Positions 50,401 to 61,299 of a DNA stretch of 64,000 nt are shown one piece after another. The notes beneath the pieces are model-generated. The model had not been told where the DNA came from. It did no database searches and saw only the letters and a list, made by a program, of their open reading frames with translations. The stretch spans positions 1 to 64,000 of the forward strand of contig LKNA01000006.1 in NCBI GenBank assembly GCA_001564065.1, written 5' to 3'. Made by a program: the position numbers and the translations under genes. This DNA is from Chitinophagaceae bacterium T5-Br10_B2g13. Lineage in GTDB: Bacteria > Bacteroidota > Rhodothermia > Balneolales > Balneolaceae. The number at the start of each line of letters is the position of its first letter. The first letter of the stretch is position 1.

Positions 50401-52350
50401 TTAGTTATGATTAGAAGTTAGTGATTTAGAGTTTATCTCTTCCATCACATTATCAAAAAATTCATCGAGCGAAAACGTTCCAATATCACCTTTTTTATGT
50501 CTTCTTACGGATACTGTTTCGCTTTCCTGCTCTTTTGCTCCTACTATTAACATATAGGGAATTTTTGCATTTTCTGCATCCCTAATTTTTCCACCTATCA
50601 TTTCGGAACGAGTATCGGTTTCAACCCGTACACCCTCTTTCTCAAATTTTGCAGCACACATTTCTGCATACTCATTGAAATCCTCTGATATAGGCAACAC
50701 CTTCATTTGCAAAGGGGAGAGCCATAGTGGGAAGTCTCCGGCAAAATGTTCAATTAAAATACTGACAAATCGCTCCATAGAGCCAAATGGTGCTCTGTGG
50801 ATAATAACAGGGCGATGCTTGCTATTGTCTGATCCTACATATGTGAGATCGAACCGTTCCGGCATTACATAATCAACCTGTACTGTTCCAAGCTGCCATT
50901 TTCGTCCAATTGCGTCGCGAATGATAAAGTCGATTTTTGGACCGTAGAAGCTTGCCTCTCCGAGTGCAACCTTATAATCCAGTTTCATCTCATCGGCTAC
51001 TTCACGGATCTCCTTCTGCGCACGCTCCCAGTACTCATTATTTCCGCCATATTTCTTATCGTTATCATCACGGAATGAGAGACGAATGTCCACAGGCATG
51101 CCAAAAGTTTTGAAAACAAACTGAGTCAGTTCGATCGTATTTTTGATCTCGCCTTTCAACTGATCGTGTGTACAGTAGATATGTGCATCATCTTGTGTAA
51201 ACCCTCTTACACGTGATAAACCATTTAATTCGCCGCTCTGCTCGTACCGGTAAACGGAGCCAAATTCGGCAAGGCGCAGGGGTAGATCTCGATAGCTGCG
51301 TAACTCATTGGAGTAAATTCTGTGATGATGAGGACAATTCATCGGTTTGAGCATATACTTCTCATCATCCACATCCATAGGGTCGAACTGTGAGTCCTTG
51401 TAATACGGGTAGTGGCCGGATGTTTCGTACAACTCAATATTGGCAATATGAGGAGTAATGACCTCTTTATAGCCACGCTTTTTCTGTTCATCACGTAAAA
51501 AAGCTTCCAGAGTTCTTCTTAAAACTGTTCCATTTGGAAGCCACATGGGAAGGCCGGATCCAACCATATGATCCATCATGTATATTCCCAGTTCCTTACC
51601 CAGCTTTTTATGATCTCGTTTTTTGGCCTCTTCAAGCTGTTCGAGATGCTCGTTCAGCATTTTCTGCTTTGGAAATGTGATTCCATAAATTCTTGTAAGC
51701 TGCTTGCTGTCTACATCTCCACGCCAGTAGGCACCTGACATACTGGTAAGTTTAGCCGCTTTAATCAGTGAAGTATTGGGAATATGAGGGCCTTTACACA
51801 AATCTGTAAAATCTCCCTGCTCGTAAAATGTAATGGTTCCGTCTTCCAGGCCTTCAATCAGATCAACCTTATACTCATTTCCTTTCTCTTTATAGAAGGA
51901 GAGAGCTTCATCTTTAGAAACTTCACGCCGTTTAAACTCTGATTTATTCCGGGCGAGTTCAATCATCTTCTTCTCAATTTCGGGAAGATCATCTTTACCC
52001 ACGGTTTTATCCCCGAAATCGATATCGTAATAAAATCCATTTTCGATTGGCGGGCCTATACCGAATTTTGCTTCCGGATAAAGCTCCTGAACAGCTTCAG
52101 CCAGAAGGTGTGCCGAAGAGTGCCAGAACGTGAACTGTCCGTCTTCAGAATCCCATGTATTAATCTCTATGGTGCCGTTTTCTGTGATGGGAGCGTCCAG
52201 ATCTTGTATAGAACCATTAACCGTTACGCTTAGTGCGTTGCGGGCTAATCCCTTAGATATGCTTTCAGCAACTTCAAATCCTGAAATCCCTTTGTTAAAT
52301 TCTTTTTTTGCACCGTCAGGAAAGGTGAGCGTTATAAAATTGTCTGGCAT
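50401..52350 (-). CDS. thrS: Threonyl-tRNA synthetase
   Basis: TGS domain, HSSAHLLAEAVQ, class II motifs MNCPHHHRIY, RVRGFTQDDAHIYC. Confidence 0.97.
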   Translation of the reverse strand: MPDNFITLTFPDGAKKEFNKGISGFEVAESISKGLARNALSVTVNGSIQDLDAPITENGTIEINTWDSEDGQFTFWHSSAHLLAEAVQELYPEAKFGIGPPIENGFYYDIDFGDKTVGKDDLPEIEKKMIELARNKSEFKRREVSKDEALSFYKEKGNEYKVDLIEGLEDGTITFYEQGDFTDLCKGPHIPNTSLIKAAKLTSMSGAYWRGDVDSKQLTRIYGITFPKQKMLNEHLEQLEEAKKRDHKKLGKELGIYMMDHMVGSGLPMWLPNGTVLRRTLEAFLRDEQKKRGYKEVITPHIANIELYETSGHYPYYKDSQFDPMDVDDEKYMLKPMNCPHHHRIYSNELRSYRDLPLRLAEFGSVYRYEQSGELNGLSRVRGFTQDDAHIYCTHDQLKGEIKNTIELTQFVFKTFGMPVDIRLSFRDDNDKKYGGNNEYWERAQKEIREVADEMKLDYKVALGEASFYGPKIDFIIRDAIGRKWQLGTVQVDYVMPERFDLTYVGSDNSKHRPVIIHRAPFGSMERFVSILIEHFAGDFPLWLSPLQMKVLPISEDFNEYAEMCAAKFEKEGVRVETDTRSEMIGGKIRDAENAKIPYMLIVGAKEQESETVSVRRHKKGDIGTFSLDEFFDNVMEEINSKSLTSNHN

Positions 52351-52498
52351 TAAATTTTGTCTGTGAGGTAAAACTTTAATTCATTAACATGTTAACGCCC
52401 TAAAATACAAAATCCTGACAATCCTTTAAACTGTTATCTCTGATTGAAATTGGTTTATATCTTCTGTTAAGTCAGATATTATAAAGAATATCATCGTT

Positions 52499-55003
52499 AT
52501 GGATAAAACTGCTCTGAATTCTGCTTCTGTCGGTTGTTTTTTTACCGACGAATGCATGCTGATCTACGACTACTACTCACTTGATATACTTGATGTTAAT
52601 AAAGCTTGCTTAGAAAAATATCAGTTTAGTGAAGAGGAGTTTCTGAGTAAAAAAATTACCGATCTGGGCGATAAGTACCGGGAATCAGTTTCTGATAAAT
52701 TTTCGAACGACGAACAGTTTAAGCTACCCGCTATCTGGAAACATTACAGAAAGGACGGCTCTTCATTCTATGTGCAGTTTACATTTCATCAGATGAAGAA
52801 GTATGGTAAAAATGTACAGCTGTGTGTAATGCACGACATTACCAAAGAAATTCCTGACCTGAACAAAAACCTGCACCATCTGCCAAGGGTAGACACTTAC
52901 AGAGAGCAGCTTCCGCTAGCTACTGTTGAATGGGATCGTAATGGAAAAATCAGGGATTGGTCACCTAAAGCGGAGGAGATATTTGGGTGGAATTTTGAGA
53001 ATATCTTAGGTAACTCAATTTTTGATTCGGGCATAGTTGAGGGAATGCGAAAGCCATTTATTGAGAGTAAGATTCAAGAGATGGCAGCACATCATACAAC
53101 CTATTTTACTTTCAACTCTGTTTTAAGTATTGACGGTCAGGGTGAGGTCCATACAACATGGCACAATTCGGCAAACTACGATCAGAGCGGAAAACTGATG
53201 AGTATCATGTCACTTATTGAAGATTTGACGGAAAGTAAACTGGCGGAAGAGAGACTTAAAGGTTCTGAACAGAGATTTAGAGTGTTAAGCGAAGCTTCAA
53301 CCGTTGGGGTATATCTCATCCAGCATGGAAAACTTCTATATGTTAACCCGATGTTTTGCAAAATTTCGGGATATAGTAAGGGTGAGTTATTGAATGATCT
53401 GGACCCGCTTGAATTGATACATAAAGAGGACGTGAAAAAACTCTTTACGATACGGGAGAGGTTCTACAATTCAGAAATAGATTCATTTGAGGTTGATTCC
53501 CGCGCTGAAGCTAAAGACGGCTCTAAAGTTTATGTAAAAATTTACGGCTCAAAAATTGAATTGAACGGAGAGCTTGCCATTATGGGTGTTGTTATTGATC
53601 AAACAAAACAGAAGGAGATGGAAGGTCAGCTCAATCAATCCATTCAAAGCTATCGCGACCTTTTTAACTCAATCGGTGATGCCATCTATATTCATGATGA
53701 AAATGGAAAATTCGCAGAAGTAAATAAAACAGCTGAAGAAATTTTTGGATATACACGGGACGAGCTGTTGGGGAATGATCCCATGATGTTTGCTGCTCCG
53801 GGCAAGGTCAATGAAGATAAAACGTATCAACATATAGAGAAATCCTTAAAAGGAGAAAAGCAACGTTTTGAATGGTGGGCTGTTCGAAAGAACGGAGAGG
53901 TATTTCCCATAGAGGTGACGTTAACACCGGGTAAATACTTTGGGAAAAATGCGGTTATTGCTGTGGCAAGAGATATGACCGGTCAGTATGAGCAGCAGAT
54001 TGACCTGCGACAGAGTGAAGAGTTATTCAGGCAGCTATTTCAAAATGCGCCTGTTGGTATTGCCATGCTGGACAACAGGAATGAGGTTCAGATGGTAAAC
54101 AGGAGCTTTGAAGATATCTTTGAGTTTGAGATCGATGAAATAAAAGGGCTAAATATTGATGAGTTGATTGCACCGGCTGATGAATTGGAATCTGCTAGAA
54201 AACTGTCAAACAGTACAGAGTCATTTGAAGTTACAGGGGTGCGTAAAACAAAATCCGGAAAACTGGTTGATGTGCTTATTTATGGAGTACCCGTAGTTGT
54301 AGATGGCAAAACAATCGCTATTTATGGCCTTTACGTGGATATCACGGATCAGAAGAAAGCAGAAGCAAAACTTAAAGGATCATTAAAAGAGAAAGAGGTA
54401 CTGCTGGCTGAAATTCATCACCGTGTGAAAAACAATCTGGCTGTAATTACCGGACTCTTGGAGCTACAGTCGCATAGTACAGAGAATGAAGATGTAAGGG
54501 AGGCATTGAAGGATAGCCAGATGCGAATCAATACAATGGCTTTGATACATGAAAAACTTTATCAGAATGAGACACTTTCAAGTATCGATTTTTCCCGATA
54601 TATCAGGGAGTTGGTTGATGTAATTGATAAATCTCATCGTAACAGCTCCCGCCCGGTTGATCTTAAGTTAGACCTGGAAGAGATTCAATTTACAATAACA
54701 CAGGCAATTCCATGTGGGTTGATGTTAAATGAAATTTTGACAAATTGCTATAAACACGCCTTTTCCTGTGAGAGAGCTGATAATCCCTCAGTTCGGATTT
54801 CATTAAATTTGAAAGAAGAGGATAGCATATCGCTTAAAGTTGAAGATAATGGAATCGGTTTGCCGGATAATTTTGATGAGCTTGGTAAATTCTCACTGGG
54901 ATTAACGCTGATTAAAACCCTGAGTCGTCAAATAGACGCTGATATGACAGTAAATGGAGAGAAAGGAACTTCATACCATTTTTCATTTGATCTTGAAAAA
55001 TAA
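52499..55003 (+). CDS. Multi-PAS sensor histidine kinase (HisKA_2/HWE-like)
   Basis: Several PAS domains; LLAEIHHRVKNNLAVITGLLELQS and HATPase NEILTNCYKHAF / VEDNGIGLP. Confidence 0.9.
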   Translation: MDKTALNSASVGCFFTDECMLIYDYYSLDILDVNKACLEKYQFSEEEFLSKKITDLGDKYRESVSDKFSNDEQFKLPAIWKHYRKDGSSFYVQFTFHQMKKYGKNVQLCVMHDITKEIPDLNKNLHHLPRVDTYREQLPLATVEWDRNGKIRDWSPKAEEIFGWNFENILGNSIFDSGIVEGMRKPFIESKIQEMAAHHTTYFTFNSVLSIDGQGEVHTTWHNSANYDQSGKLMSIMSLIEDLTESKLAEERLKGSEQRFRVLSEASTVGVYLIQHGKLLYVNPMFCKISGYSKGELLNDLDPLELIHKEDVKKLFTIRERFYNSEIDSFEVDSRAEAKDGSKVYVKIYGSKIELNGELAIMGVVIDQTKQKEMEGQLNQSIQSYRDLFNSIGDAIYIHDENGKFAEVNKTAEEIFGYTRDELLGNDPMMFAAPGKVNEDKTYQHIEKSLKGEKQRFEWWAVRKNGEVFPIEVTLTPGKYFGKNAVIAVARDMTGQYEQQIDLRQSEELFRQLFQNAPVGIAMLDNRNEVQMVNRSFEDIFEFEIDEIKGLNIDELIAPADELESARKLSNSTESFEVTGVRKTKSGKLVDVLIYGVPVVVDGKTIAIYGLYVDITDQKKAEAKLKGSLKEKEVLLAEIHHRVKNNLAVITGLLELQSHSTENEDVREALKDSQMRINTMALIHEKLYQNETLSSIDFSRYIRELVDVIDKSHRNSSRPVDLKLDLEEIQFTITQAIPCGLMLNEILTNCYKHAFSCERADNPSVRISLNLKEEDSISLKVEDNGIGLPDNFDELGKFSLGLTLIKTLSRQIDADMTVNGEKGTSYHFSFDLEK

Positions 55004-55032
55004 AGAGCCTCACCGGGTATAGGCGAGGCTCT
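55004..55032. terminator. Hairpin between convergent genes
   Basis: agagcctc/gaggctct stem. Confidence 0.65.
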
Positions 55033-55058
55033 CGTTACTTTTACTTAATAATAGGTCT

Positions 55059-57203
55059 TTAATTTAATCCACGTCTCTCCAGTAGGTGCTCTACATCCGG
55101 CTCACCTCCTCGATAGTCTCTATAGAGATCCATGGCCTCGTCACTGCCTCCTCTGGACAGTATATAATCTCTGAAGCGGTCACCGTTTTCGCGGGTTAGT
55201 CCACCCTGATTTTGCATGAATGCAAATGCATCAGCGGCCAGAATTTCACTCCAAATATACGCGTAGTAATTTGCTGAGTATCCTCCCGAGAATATGTGAG
55301 AGAAGTAAGTTGATTTATATCTGGGCGGAATGGCCGGATTCGCTAAATTGTATTTTGCCAGTGAAGCTTGTTCAAAAGCTTCAACATCAGATGGTATCAT
55401 TGATGGGTTGAGTAGATGCCACTCCATGTCTACCACTGTAGCGCCCAGGTATTCGTAGGTATCAAACCCTTGATTAAATTCTCGAGCCGCAATCAGCTTA
55501 TCAAGAAGATCCTGTGGGATGCGCTCGCCGGTTTCGTAGTGAACGGCGTAGTTTTCAAGCACTTCAGGGAGAATGGCCCAGTCTTCCTGGAAAGTAGATG
55601 GAAATTCTACAAAATCGCGTGGTACAGATGTACCTGCAAGTGACGGATAGGTTACATCAGAAAATAATCCGTGTACGGCATGACCCATCTCATGGAAAAG
55701 TGTTGTTACGTTACTAAAGCTCACTAGTGCCGGTTCACCCTCAGCAGGCGGGGTGATATTGAGTACATTGACAACAACCGGCTTCTTCTCCTTAAGATGA
55801 GACTGAACAACAAAAGAGTTCATCCAGGCTCCGCCACGTTTTGAATCACGACTGAAGAAATCACCATAGAACAAGCCGATTTGCGAACCGTCTTCGTCCA
55901 TGACATTCCAAACCCGAACATCTTCATGATAAACCGGCAGATCAGATCTCTCTTCGAATGTGATTCCAAAGAGTCTTTCCATTGCGTAGAAAACGCCGTC
56001 ATTTAGTACTTTATCCAGCTCAAAATATTCTCTCACAACGCTGTCATCGATGTCATAGCGCTCCTGCCTAACTTTTTCAGCGTAGTACTCCCAGTCCCAT
56101 GGTCGGAGGTCATCTTCAATACCATCCTGAATCATATATTCACGTATCAGCTGGGCTTCTACATCACTGTTTGAAATGACAGGCGGTATCAGATCCCTGA
56201 GTAATTCCAGGACTCTTTCAGGTGATTCACCGGTCTGTGGTTCCAGGGCAAAGTGTGCAAAGGTGTCGTATCCAAGCAGCTTAGCACGTTCAGCCCTCAG
56301 TTCAACAAGTTCAAGTACAATTGGCCTGGTGTCTATACCGCCGTCCTGGCCAAGTCCGCGATAGGCAGAAACTTCCCAAAGCTGCTGACGCATTTCGCGA
56401 TTGCTTAAAGAGGAGAGAAGCGGATGACGAGTTGTATTTGAAATATTGATGAGGTAGCTATCCTCATGTCCGCTCTGTTCAGCGGCTTCTTTTGCTGATG
56501 CGATGCGATCCCGGCTTAATCCCTCAAGCATGGATTCGTCATCAACAACAACGGCTCTCTCACGTGTGAGTTGAAGAAGCTTTTCCTGAAACTCTGTTGT
56601 AAGAGAGGAAATACGCTCGTTAATCTGTCTCATTCGTGACTGCTGCTCTTCAGTGAGCTGTGCCCCTGCACGTACAAAATCACGGTAGGTATCCGTCAGA
56701 AGCTTTTCCGACTCATCATCCAGGTTCAACTCGTCAACATTGTGATATAGAGTTTCTACCCGGTTGAACAGTTCTCTGTTTAAGTAGATGTTATCGGAAT
56801 GAGCAGCCAGTTTTGGTGCCAGTTCCGATTGAATGTTTTGAATTTCTTCGTTCGTATGGGCGGATGTAAGATTGAAGAAAACTCTTTGAACTCGAGTGAG
56901 AAGATCACCACTCAGCTCCATGGCCACAATAGTATTTTCGAATGTAGGTTCCGACTCCTGTGTGGCAATGCTGTCAATTTCATTCAGCTGTTCTTCCATT
57001 CCGCGTTCAAAAGCCGGCATAAAATGTCGGTTTTCAATAGTATTAAAGTCAGGTGCTTCAAACGGAAGTGTGCTTTCTGAATAAAATGGATTTTCACTCA
57101 TGGTTGTATCATTACTACAGCCTGTTATCCACAGGGCAGATATAAATAGAATTAATGTTGCTGGTTTTTTCATAATAGAAATTATTTTCAATGGATATAT
57201 CAT
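55059..57203 (-). CDS. M3-family metallopeptidase lipoprotein (Dcp-like)
   Basis: TTLFHEMGHAVHGLFSDV HExxH motif; lipobox ALWITGC; probable start at internal Met (MKKPATL). Confidence 0.92.
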   Translation of the reverse strand: MIYPLKIISIMKKPATLILFISALWITGCSNDTTMSENPFYSESTLPFEAPDFNTIENRHFMPAFERGMEEQLNEIDSIATQESEPTFENTIVAMELSGDLLTRVQRVFFNLTSAHTNEEIQNIQSELAPKLAAHSDNIYLNRELFNRVETLYHNVDELNLDDESEKLLTDTYRDFVRAGAQLTEEQQSRMRQINERISSLTTEFQEKLLQLTRERAVVVDDESMLEGLSRDRIASAKEAAEQSGHEDSYLINISNTTRHPLLSSLSNREMRQQLWEVSAYRGLGQDGGIDTRPIVLELVELRAERAKLLGYDTFAHFALEPQTGESPERVLELLRDLIPPVISNSDVEAQLIREYMIQDGIEDDLRPWDWEYYAEKVRQERYDIDDSVVREYFELDKVLNDGVFYAMERLFGITFEERSDLPVYHEDVRVWNVMDEDGSQIGLFYGDFFSRDSKRGGAWMNSFVVQSHLKEKKPVVVNVLNITPPAEGEPALVSFSNVTTLFHEMGHAVHGLFSDVTYPSLAGTSVPRDFVEFPSTFQEDWAILPEVLENYAVHYETGERIPQDLLDKLIAAREFNQGFDTYEYLGATVVDMEWHLLNPSMIPSDVEAFEQASLAKYNLANPAIPPRYKSTYFSHIFSGGYSANYYAYIWSEILAADAFAFMQNQGGLTRENGDRFRDYILSRGGSDEAMDLYRDYRGGEPDVEHLLERRGLN

Positions 57204-57477
57204 TATTAAACTAAAGTCTGCTCAAGTGGAATACAAAGTATTTTTGACCTGAATTATCTTTACAGTTCATGACTATTCAATAAGGAAAAATGCCTACGTG
57301 AAAATTTTCTAATAAAAGTGATTGTCAAGGGTGGCTACTAATAACAAAGAACTGAAATCGTTACATTCCTAGTGATTTAGCAATCAGTCACTGCAGCACT
57401 TAGGGAATTCTGCAGGATAAATAGGAGTAAGGTCTTAGACCTAAATTTAAGGGGTATTTTCTAATCAGAGGAGTGAA

Positions 57478-57981
57478 ATGAAGTGGGTAACTACATTTTA
57501 TAAAACAGCAGGATTATTTTTTGTAATCTTATCAGTATTAAATTTTGGGTGCAAGTCACACTCACCCGAAACTTTAGCTAATTCTGATCTAATTCAGAAC
57601 AATTTGCAGATTTATGATTCTGTACACTCGCATAATTATTTAATGGGTTCTCAGTCACCGGATTCAATAAGTGCAAATCAAGATTTTCTAGATTCAAAAG
57701 AACTGCTTTATGGTGTTGAATTAATAGAATCGGTTGATTGGGAACATCGCCAGTCTTCTGTTGATGAACATCGGATAACTTTTGATATAAAACACCAGGC
57801 GGATTCTATTGTTACAGAAATTTTTGCCTGCAATCAATCTTGGGATGAAATCGTGCGTTGTTCCGACATCGCTTACTTTACAATTACTGCGATAAAAGGG
57901 GATAGAGAAGTGACTCGCCGTGATTCTATTAATTTGAAATTTCTCAATGATCTATTTGTTCTGGATCGTATTGAAAATTAA
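57478..57981 (+). CDS. Hypothetical lipoprotein
   Basis: Lipobox VLNFGC; no family recognised. Confidence 0.5.
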   Translation: MKWVTTFYKTAGLFFVILSVLNFGCKSHSPETLANSDLIQNNLQIYDSVHSHNYLMGSQSPDSISANQDFLDSKELLYGVELIESVDWEHRQSSVDEHRITFDIKHQADSIVTEIFACNQSWDEIVRCSDIAYFTITAIKGDREVTRRDSINLKFLNDLFVLDRIEN

Positions 57982-58197
57982 TTAGTTCGTAAAATCTCAG
58001 CCTATCTAAATATTTCTGACATATCTGTCACAGAAATTTCGCTTATCTATTTAGGGGGATGTGTTCTGATCATTTTGCTCATTGAACCCTTTGTCCTTTT
58101 CCGGAATTCGTTCAGGTGTTATTTAAGCCTGAATCATTCAAGAGGTTAGATGAAAAAGATTGACAGTGAAATGCCGAGTAATTTATTGAGGAGGGTG

Positions 58198-58271
58198 TGG
58201 GTTCAGGCAGATTCGAACTGCCGACCTCATCGATGTCAACGATGCGCTCTAACCAACTGAGCTATGAACCC
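58198..58271 (-). tRNA. tRNA-Val(GAC)
   Basis: Minus strand gggttcatagctcagttggttagagcgcatcgttgacatcgatgaggtcggcagttcgaatctgcctgaaccca. Confidence 0.94.
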
Positions 58272-58386
58272 GAGAATTTAAATATACGATACAGAACATT
58301 TGAATAGCAAAAGAAATTGGTGGCTTTTCTTTCGGCTGAGTGGAAAGCTTTGTATTTTTCAAGTCTTTGAAAATTTATAGAAACGT

Positions 58387-58842
58387 ATGTCAAATAGAAG
58401 AGCAGCCAGGGAATCAGCACTGAAATCCATTTACGCCGTAGAAGTGGGCAAAAGCCGTACACAAGACGTTACAAAAAATATTATTAAAGCTGATTTAAAG
58501 GATGACACAAGTGCCATAAAATTTGCTGAGAAATTATTGTTAATAACTGTAGATCACGCTCAGGATTACGACATAATCATCCAGAACCATATAAAAAACT
58601 GGAAAGTTGAGCGCTTGGCGACACTGGATAAATTGATTCTCAGAATGGCAATTTCCGAATTTCTTCATTTTGAGGATGTACCGACAAAGGTGACGATCAA
58701 CGAGTCTATCGAACTGGCTAAAGAGTACTCAACCCGTAAAAGCGGTAATTTTGTGAACGGTATTCTGGATGCAGTTTTAAGTCAGCTCAAGGAAGATGGA
58801 AAAATAAATAAAAAAGGCAGAGGCCTTATCGAATCCTCGTAA
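58387..58842 (+). CDS. nusB: Transcription antitermination factor NusB
   Basis: RRAARESALKSIYAVE, LDKLILRMAISEFL, VTINESIELAKEYS. Confidence 0.93.
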   Translation: MSNRRAARESALKSIYAVEVGKSRTQDVTKNIIKADLKDDTSAIKFAEKLLLITVDHAQDYDIIIQNHIKNWKVERLATLDKLILRMAISEFLHFEDVPTKVTINESIELAKEYSTRKSGNFVNGILDAVLSQLKEDGKINKKGRGLIESS

Positions 58843-58845
58843 TTA

Positions 58846-59508
58846 ATGACTAATCAACTCATCGCAATTGGAGATATTCACGGCTGTTCCGAATCCTTAA
58901 AAGCATTATGGAACAAACTTGAGCTATACTCCGATTCAACGTTCATTTTTATTGGCGACTATATTGACAGGGGACCGGATTCGAAAGGTGTAGTCGATTT
59001 TCTTTTAAAAGCCAAGAAAGAAAGAAATTGTGTTTTTTTAAGAGGAAACCACGAACAGATGCTTTTAGACTCTCTCAAATCAAAAAGAGACTATAACTGG
59101 CTTCTTAATGGTGGTGATACGACGCTTGACTCCTATAATGCGGACGGTGCGGAACAGATACCCGAAGTTCATTTAGAGTTCTACAGAAATACAAATCTCT
59201 ATTTTGAATCGGACGATTACTTCTTTGTTCATGCGGGAGTACCGCCATTTCAGTCAATTAAAGAAAGTATCAAATCTGATGAGTATCATGACTTTTTCCT
59301 GTGGGGAAGGGATCATATTGATTCATTTGAAACACCATGGGAAAAAACAGTTGTTTTTGGTCATACTCCAAGACCCCATCCTATACAAAAGAAAAAAATG
59401 ATTGGCATAGATACCGGTTGTGTTTACGAAAAACTGGGTTATGGAAAACTAACCGCCGTAATTCTGCCTGAACAAAAATTTATACAGCAAACTTCACTCG
59501 ATATATAA
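58846..59508 (+). CDS. PP2A-like serine/threonine phosphatase / metallophosphoesterase
   Basis: [22 protein letters not shown]. Confidence 0.92.
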   Translation: MTNQLIAIGDIHGCSESLKALWNKLELYSDSTFIFIGDYIDRGPDSKGVVDFLLKAKKERNCVFLRGNHEQMLLDSLKSKRDYNWLLNGGDTTLDSYNADGAEQIPEVHLEFYRNTNLYFESDDYFFVHAGVPPFQSIKESIKSDEYHDFFLWGRDHIDSFETPWEKTVVFGHTPRPHPIQKKKMIGIDTGCVYEKLGYGKLTAVILPEQKFIQQTSLDI

Positions 59509-59519
59509 GCTCAAATTTT

Positions 59520-60614
59520 ATGAATTTAAAATGTGGTATTGTTGGATTGCCAAACGTTGGTAAATCCACACTTTTTAACGCGCTCAGTAATGCAGGAGCA
59601 GAATCTGCTAATTTCCCATTTTGTACAATTGATCCAAATGTAGGCCTGGTTACCGTTCCAGATGAGCGTTTGAACACACTTTCTAATCTAATTGATCCCA
59701 AAGAAACCGTACCGGCTACAATTGAATTTGTTGATATTGCCGGATTGGTTAAGGGTGCATCCGAAGGGAAGGGAAAAGGGAATGCATTTCTCTCTCATAT
59801 CCGTGAAGTAGACCTGATTGTTCATGTTGTTCGCTGTTTTGATGATGATGATATCATTCACGTTGAAGGTTCAGTTGACCCCGAGCGCGATATTCATATT
59901 ATTGAAGATGAGTTGATCCTTAAGGATCTGGAATCTGTAGAGAAACGACTGGATAAGCTGAAGAAAGAGTCAAAAAGCGGTGATAAAAAAATTCTTGCGG
60001 ATCTTGAGGTGGTGAAAAAGTTAGCTGATCATTTAGGGGATGGAAACAGTGCCCGAACATTTGATGCTGATGAAGAGGAGAGAAAGTCTTATCGAGATTT
60101 GTCACTTTTGTCTGACAAATCGGTTTTATACGCCTGTAATGTTGCAGAAGATGAGTTGAATACCGGAAATGAGTATGTAGAAACCGTTCGTAAAATTGCG
60201 AATAAGTTTGACGATGAGATCGTTACTTTTTGTGCTAAAATCGAAGCGGAAATTGCAGAACTTGATGAGACCGAAAAAGAGATGTTCTTGGAAGAGCTTG
60301 GTGTTGAATCTGCCGGGCTAGATCGTTTGATTCAGGCAGCTTATAAAAACCTTGGTCTGATTACCTATTTCACTGCCGGACCAAAAGAGGTACGGGCATG
60401 GACTATTACGAAAGGAACCAAAGCGCCGCAAGCTGCCGGTGTAATTCATACAGATTTTGAGAAAGGATTTATACGTGCTGAAACCATCTCGTATGAAGAC
60501 TATAAAGAGTTAGGATCGGAAAAGGCAGCCAAAGAGGCCGGTAAAATGAGGCAGGAAGGAAAGGATTATGTTGTGAAAGACGGAGATGTGATGCTTTTCA
60601 GATTTAACGTATAG
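59520..60614 (+). CDS. ychF: Redox-regulated ATPase/GTPase YchF
   Basis: [33 protein letters not shown]-like C-terminus. Confidence 0.95.
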   Translation: MNLKCGIVGLPNVGKSTLFNALSNAGAESANFPFCTIDPNVGLVTVPDERLNTLSNLIDPKETVPATIEFVDIAGLVKGASEGKGKGNAFLSHIREVDLIVHVVRCFDDDDIIHVEGSVDPERDIHIIEDELILKDLESVEKRLDKLKKESKSGDKKILADLEVVKKLADHLGDGNSARTFDADEEERKSYRDLSLLSDKSVLYACNVAEDELNTGNEYVETVRKIANKFDDEIVTFCAKIEAEIAELDETEKEMFLEELGVESAGLDRLIQAAYKNLGLITYFTAGPKEVRAWTITKGTKAPQAAGVIHTDFEKGFIRAETISYEDYKELGSEKAAKEAGKMRQEGKDYVVKDGDVMLFRFNV

Positions 60615-60696
60615 TTAATCGAAAATCCGGTTATCTAATATTTTGTCTTATCGTTGACTGTACATCAATGAAAAAAACAGATTTTATTTTTGAGTT

Positions 60697-61296
60697 TTAC
60701 TCTTCTTCGGTGATCTCTTTGAAACGAAATGATGTAGTGTCTGCAGGAACGAGCTCTGGTTCAATACGATCATGAACAATCCACGCTTCCGGATATTGTT
60801 GCTTTATTAACCTCGAAAATTCAATGGCCTTTTCCCTGCTTTGAAAATCGCCTGCACGCACTCTGTAAAATGGCTGGCGAAAGTGTACATAAGCATTGGG
60901 TTTGTAGTCTTCCATGGTAGTGTCTGCCCAGGCAACAAAATTATCGCGAGTAGTATCAGCATGAATAACATCCCTCGTTGACAGAATTTGTACCCGGTAA
61001 CCTGCAAACTGATCCGTTTCCTGCTCTTCAGTAATCACTTCTCTGGTAAACATTTCTGGCATATCATGCTGTATGGTTGCAAACCGATCCGTCAGCCTGG
61101 TTCTGTTTAGATAAAGAGTTCTCTCAAAATCATCGAGTTCTTCAAGAACAAACTCTTCCAACGTTTCATCAGATATTTCCAGATAGGGTGAGCGATCTGC
61201 AGGTGTGCGTTCATCGCCTTCAGTAACAGATTCTGTGGTTGAACAGCTTATCAGAAGTGGAAAAAATAAAAGGCTTAGGATCAGTTTTTTCATCAT
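60697..61296 (-). CDS. SPOR-domain lipoprotein
   Basis: Lipobox LISC; YRVQILSTRD...YRVRAGDFQSREKAIEFSRLIKQQYPEAWIV. Confidence 0.8.
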   Translation of the reverse strand: MMKKLILSLLFFPLLISCSTTESVTEGDERTPADRSPYLEISDETLEEFVLEELDDFERTLYLNRTRLTDRFATIQHDMPEMFTREVITEEQETDQFAGYRVQILSTRDVIHADTTRDNFVAWADTTMEDYKPNAYVHFRQPFYRVRAGDFQSREKAIEFSRLIKQQYPEAWIVHDRIEPELVPADTTSFRFKEITEEE

Positions 61297-61299
61297 TTG

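Noticed and set aside
58012-58037. Inverted repeat atttctg...cagaaat downstream of a lipoprotein gene
   Set aside because: Weak stem without a T-run; not distinguishable from chance.
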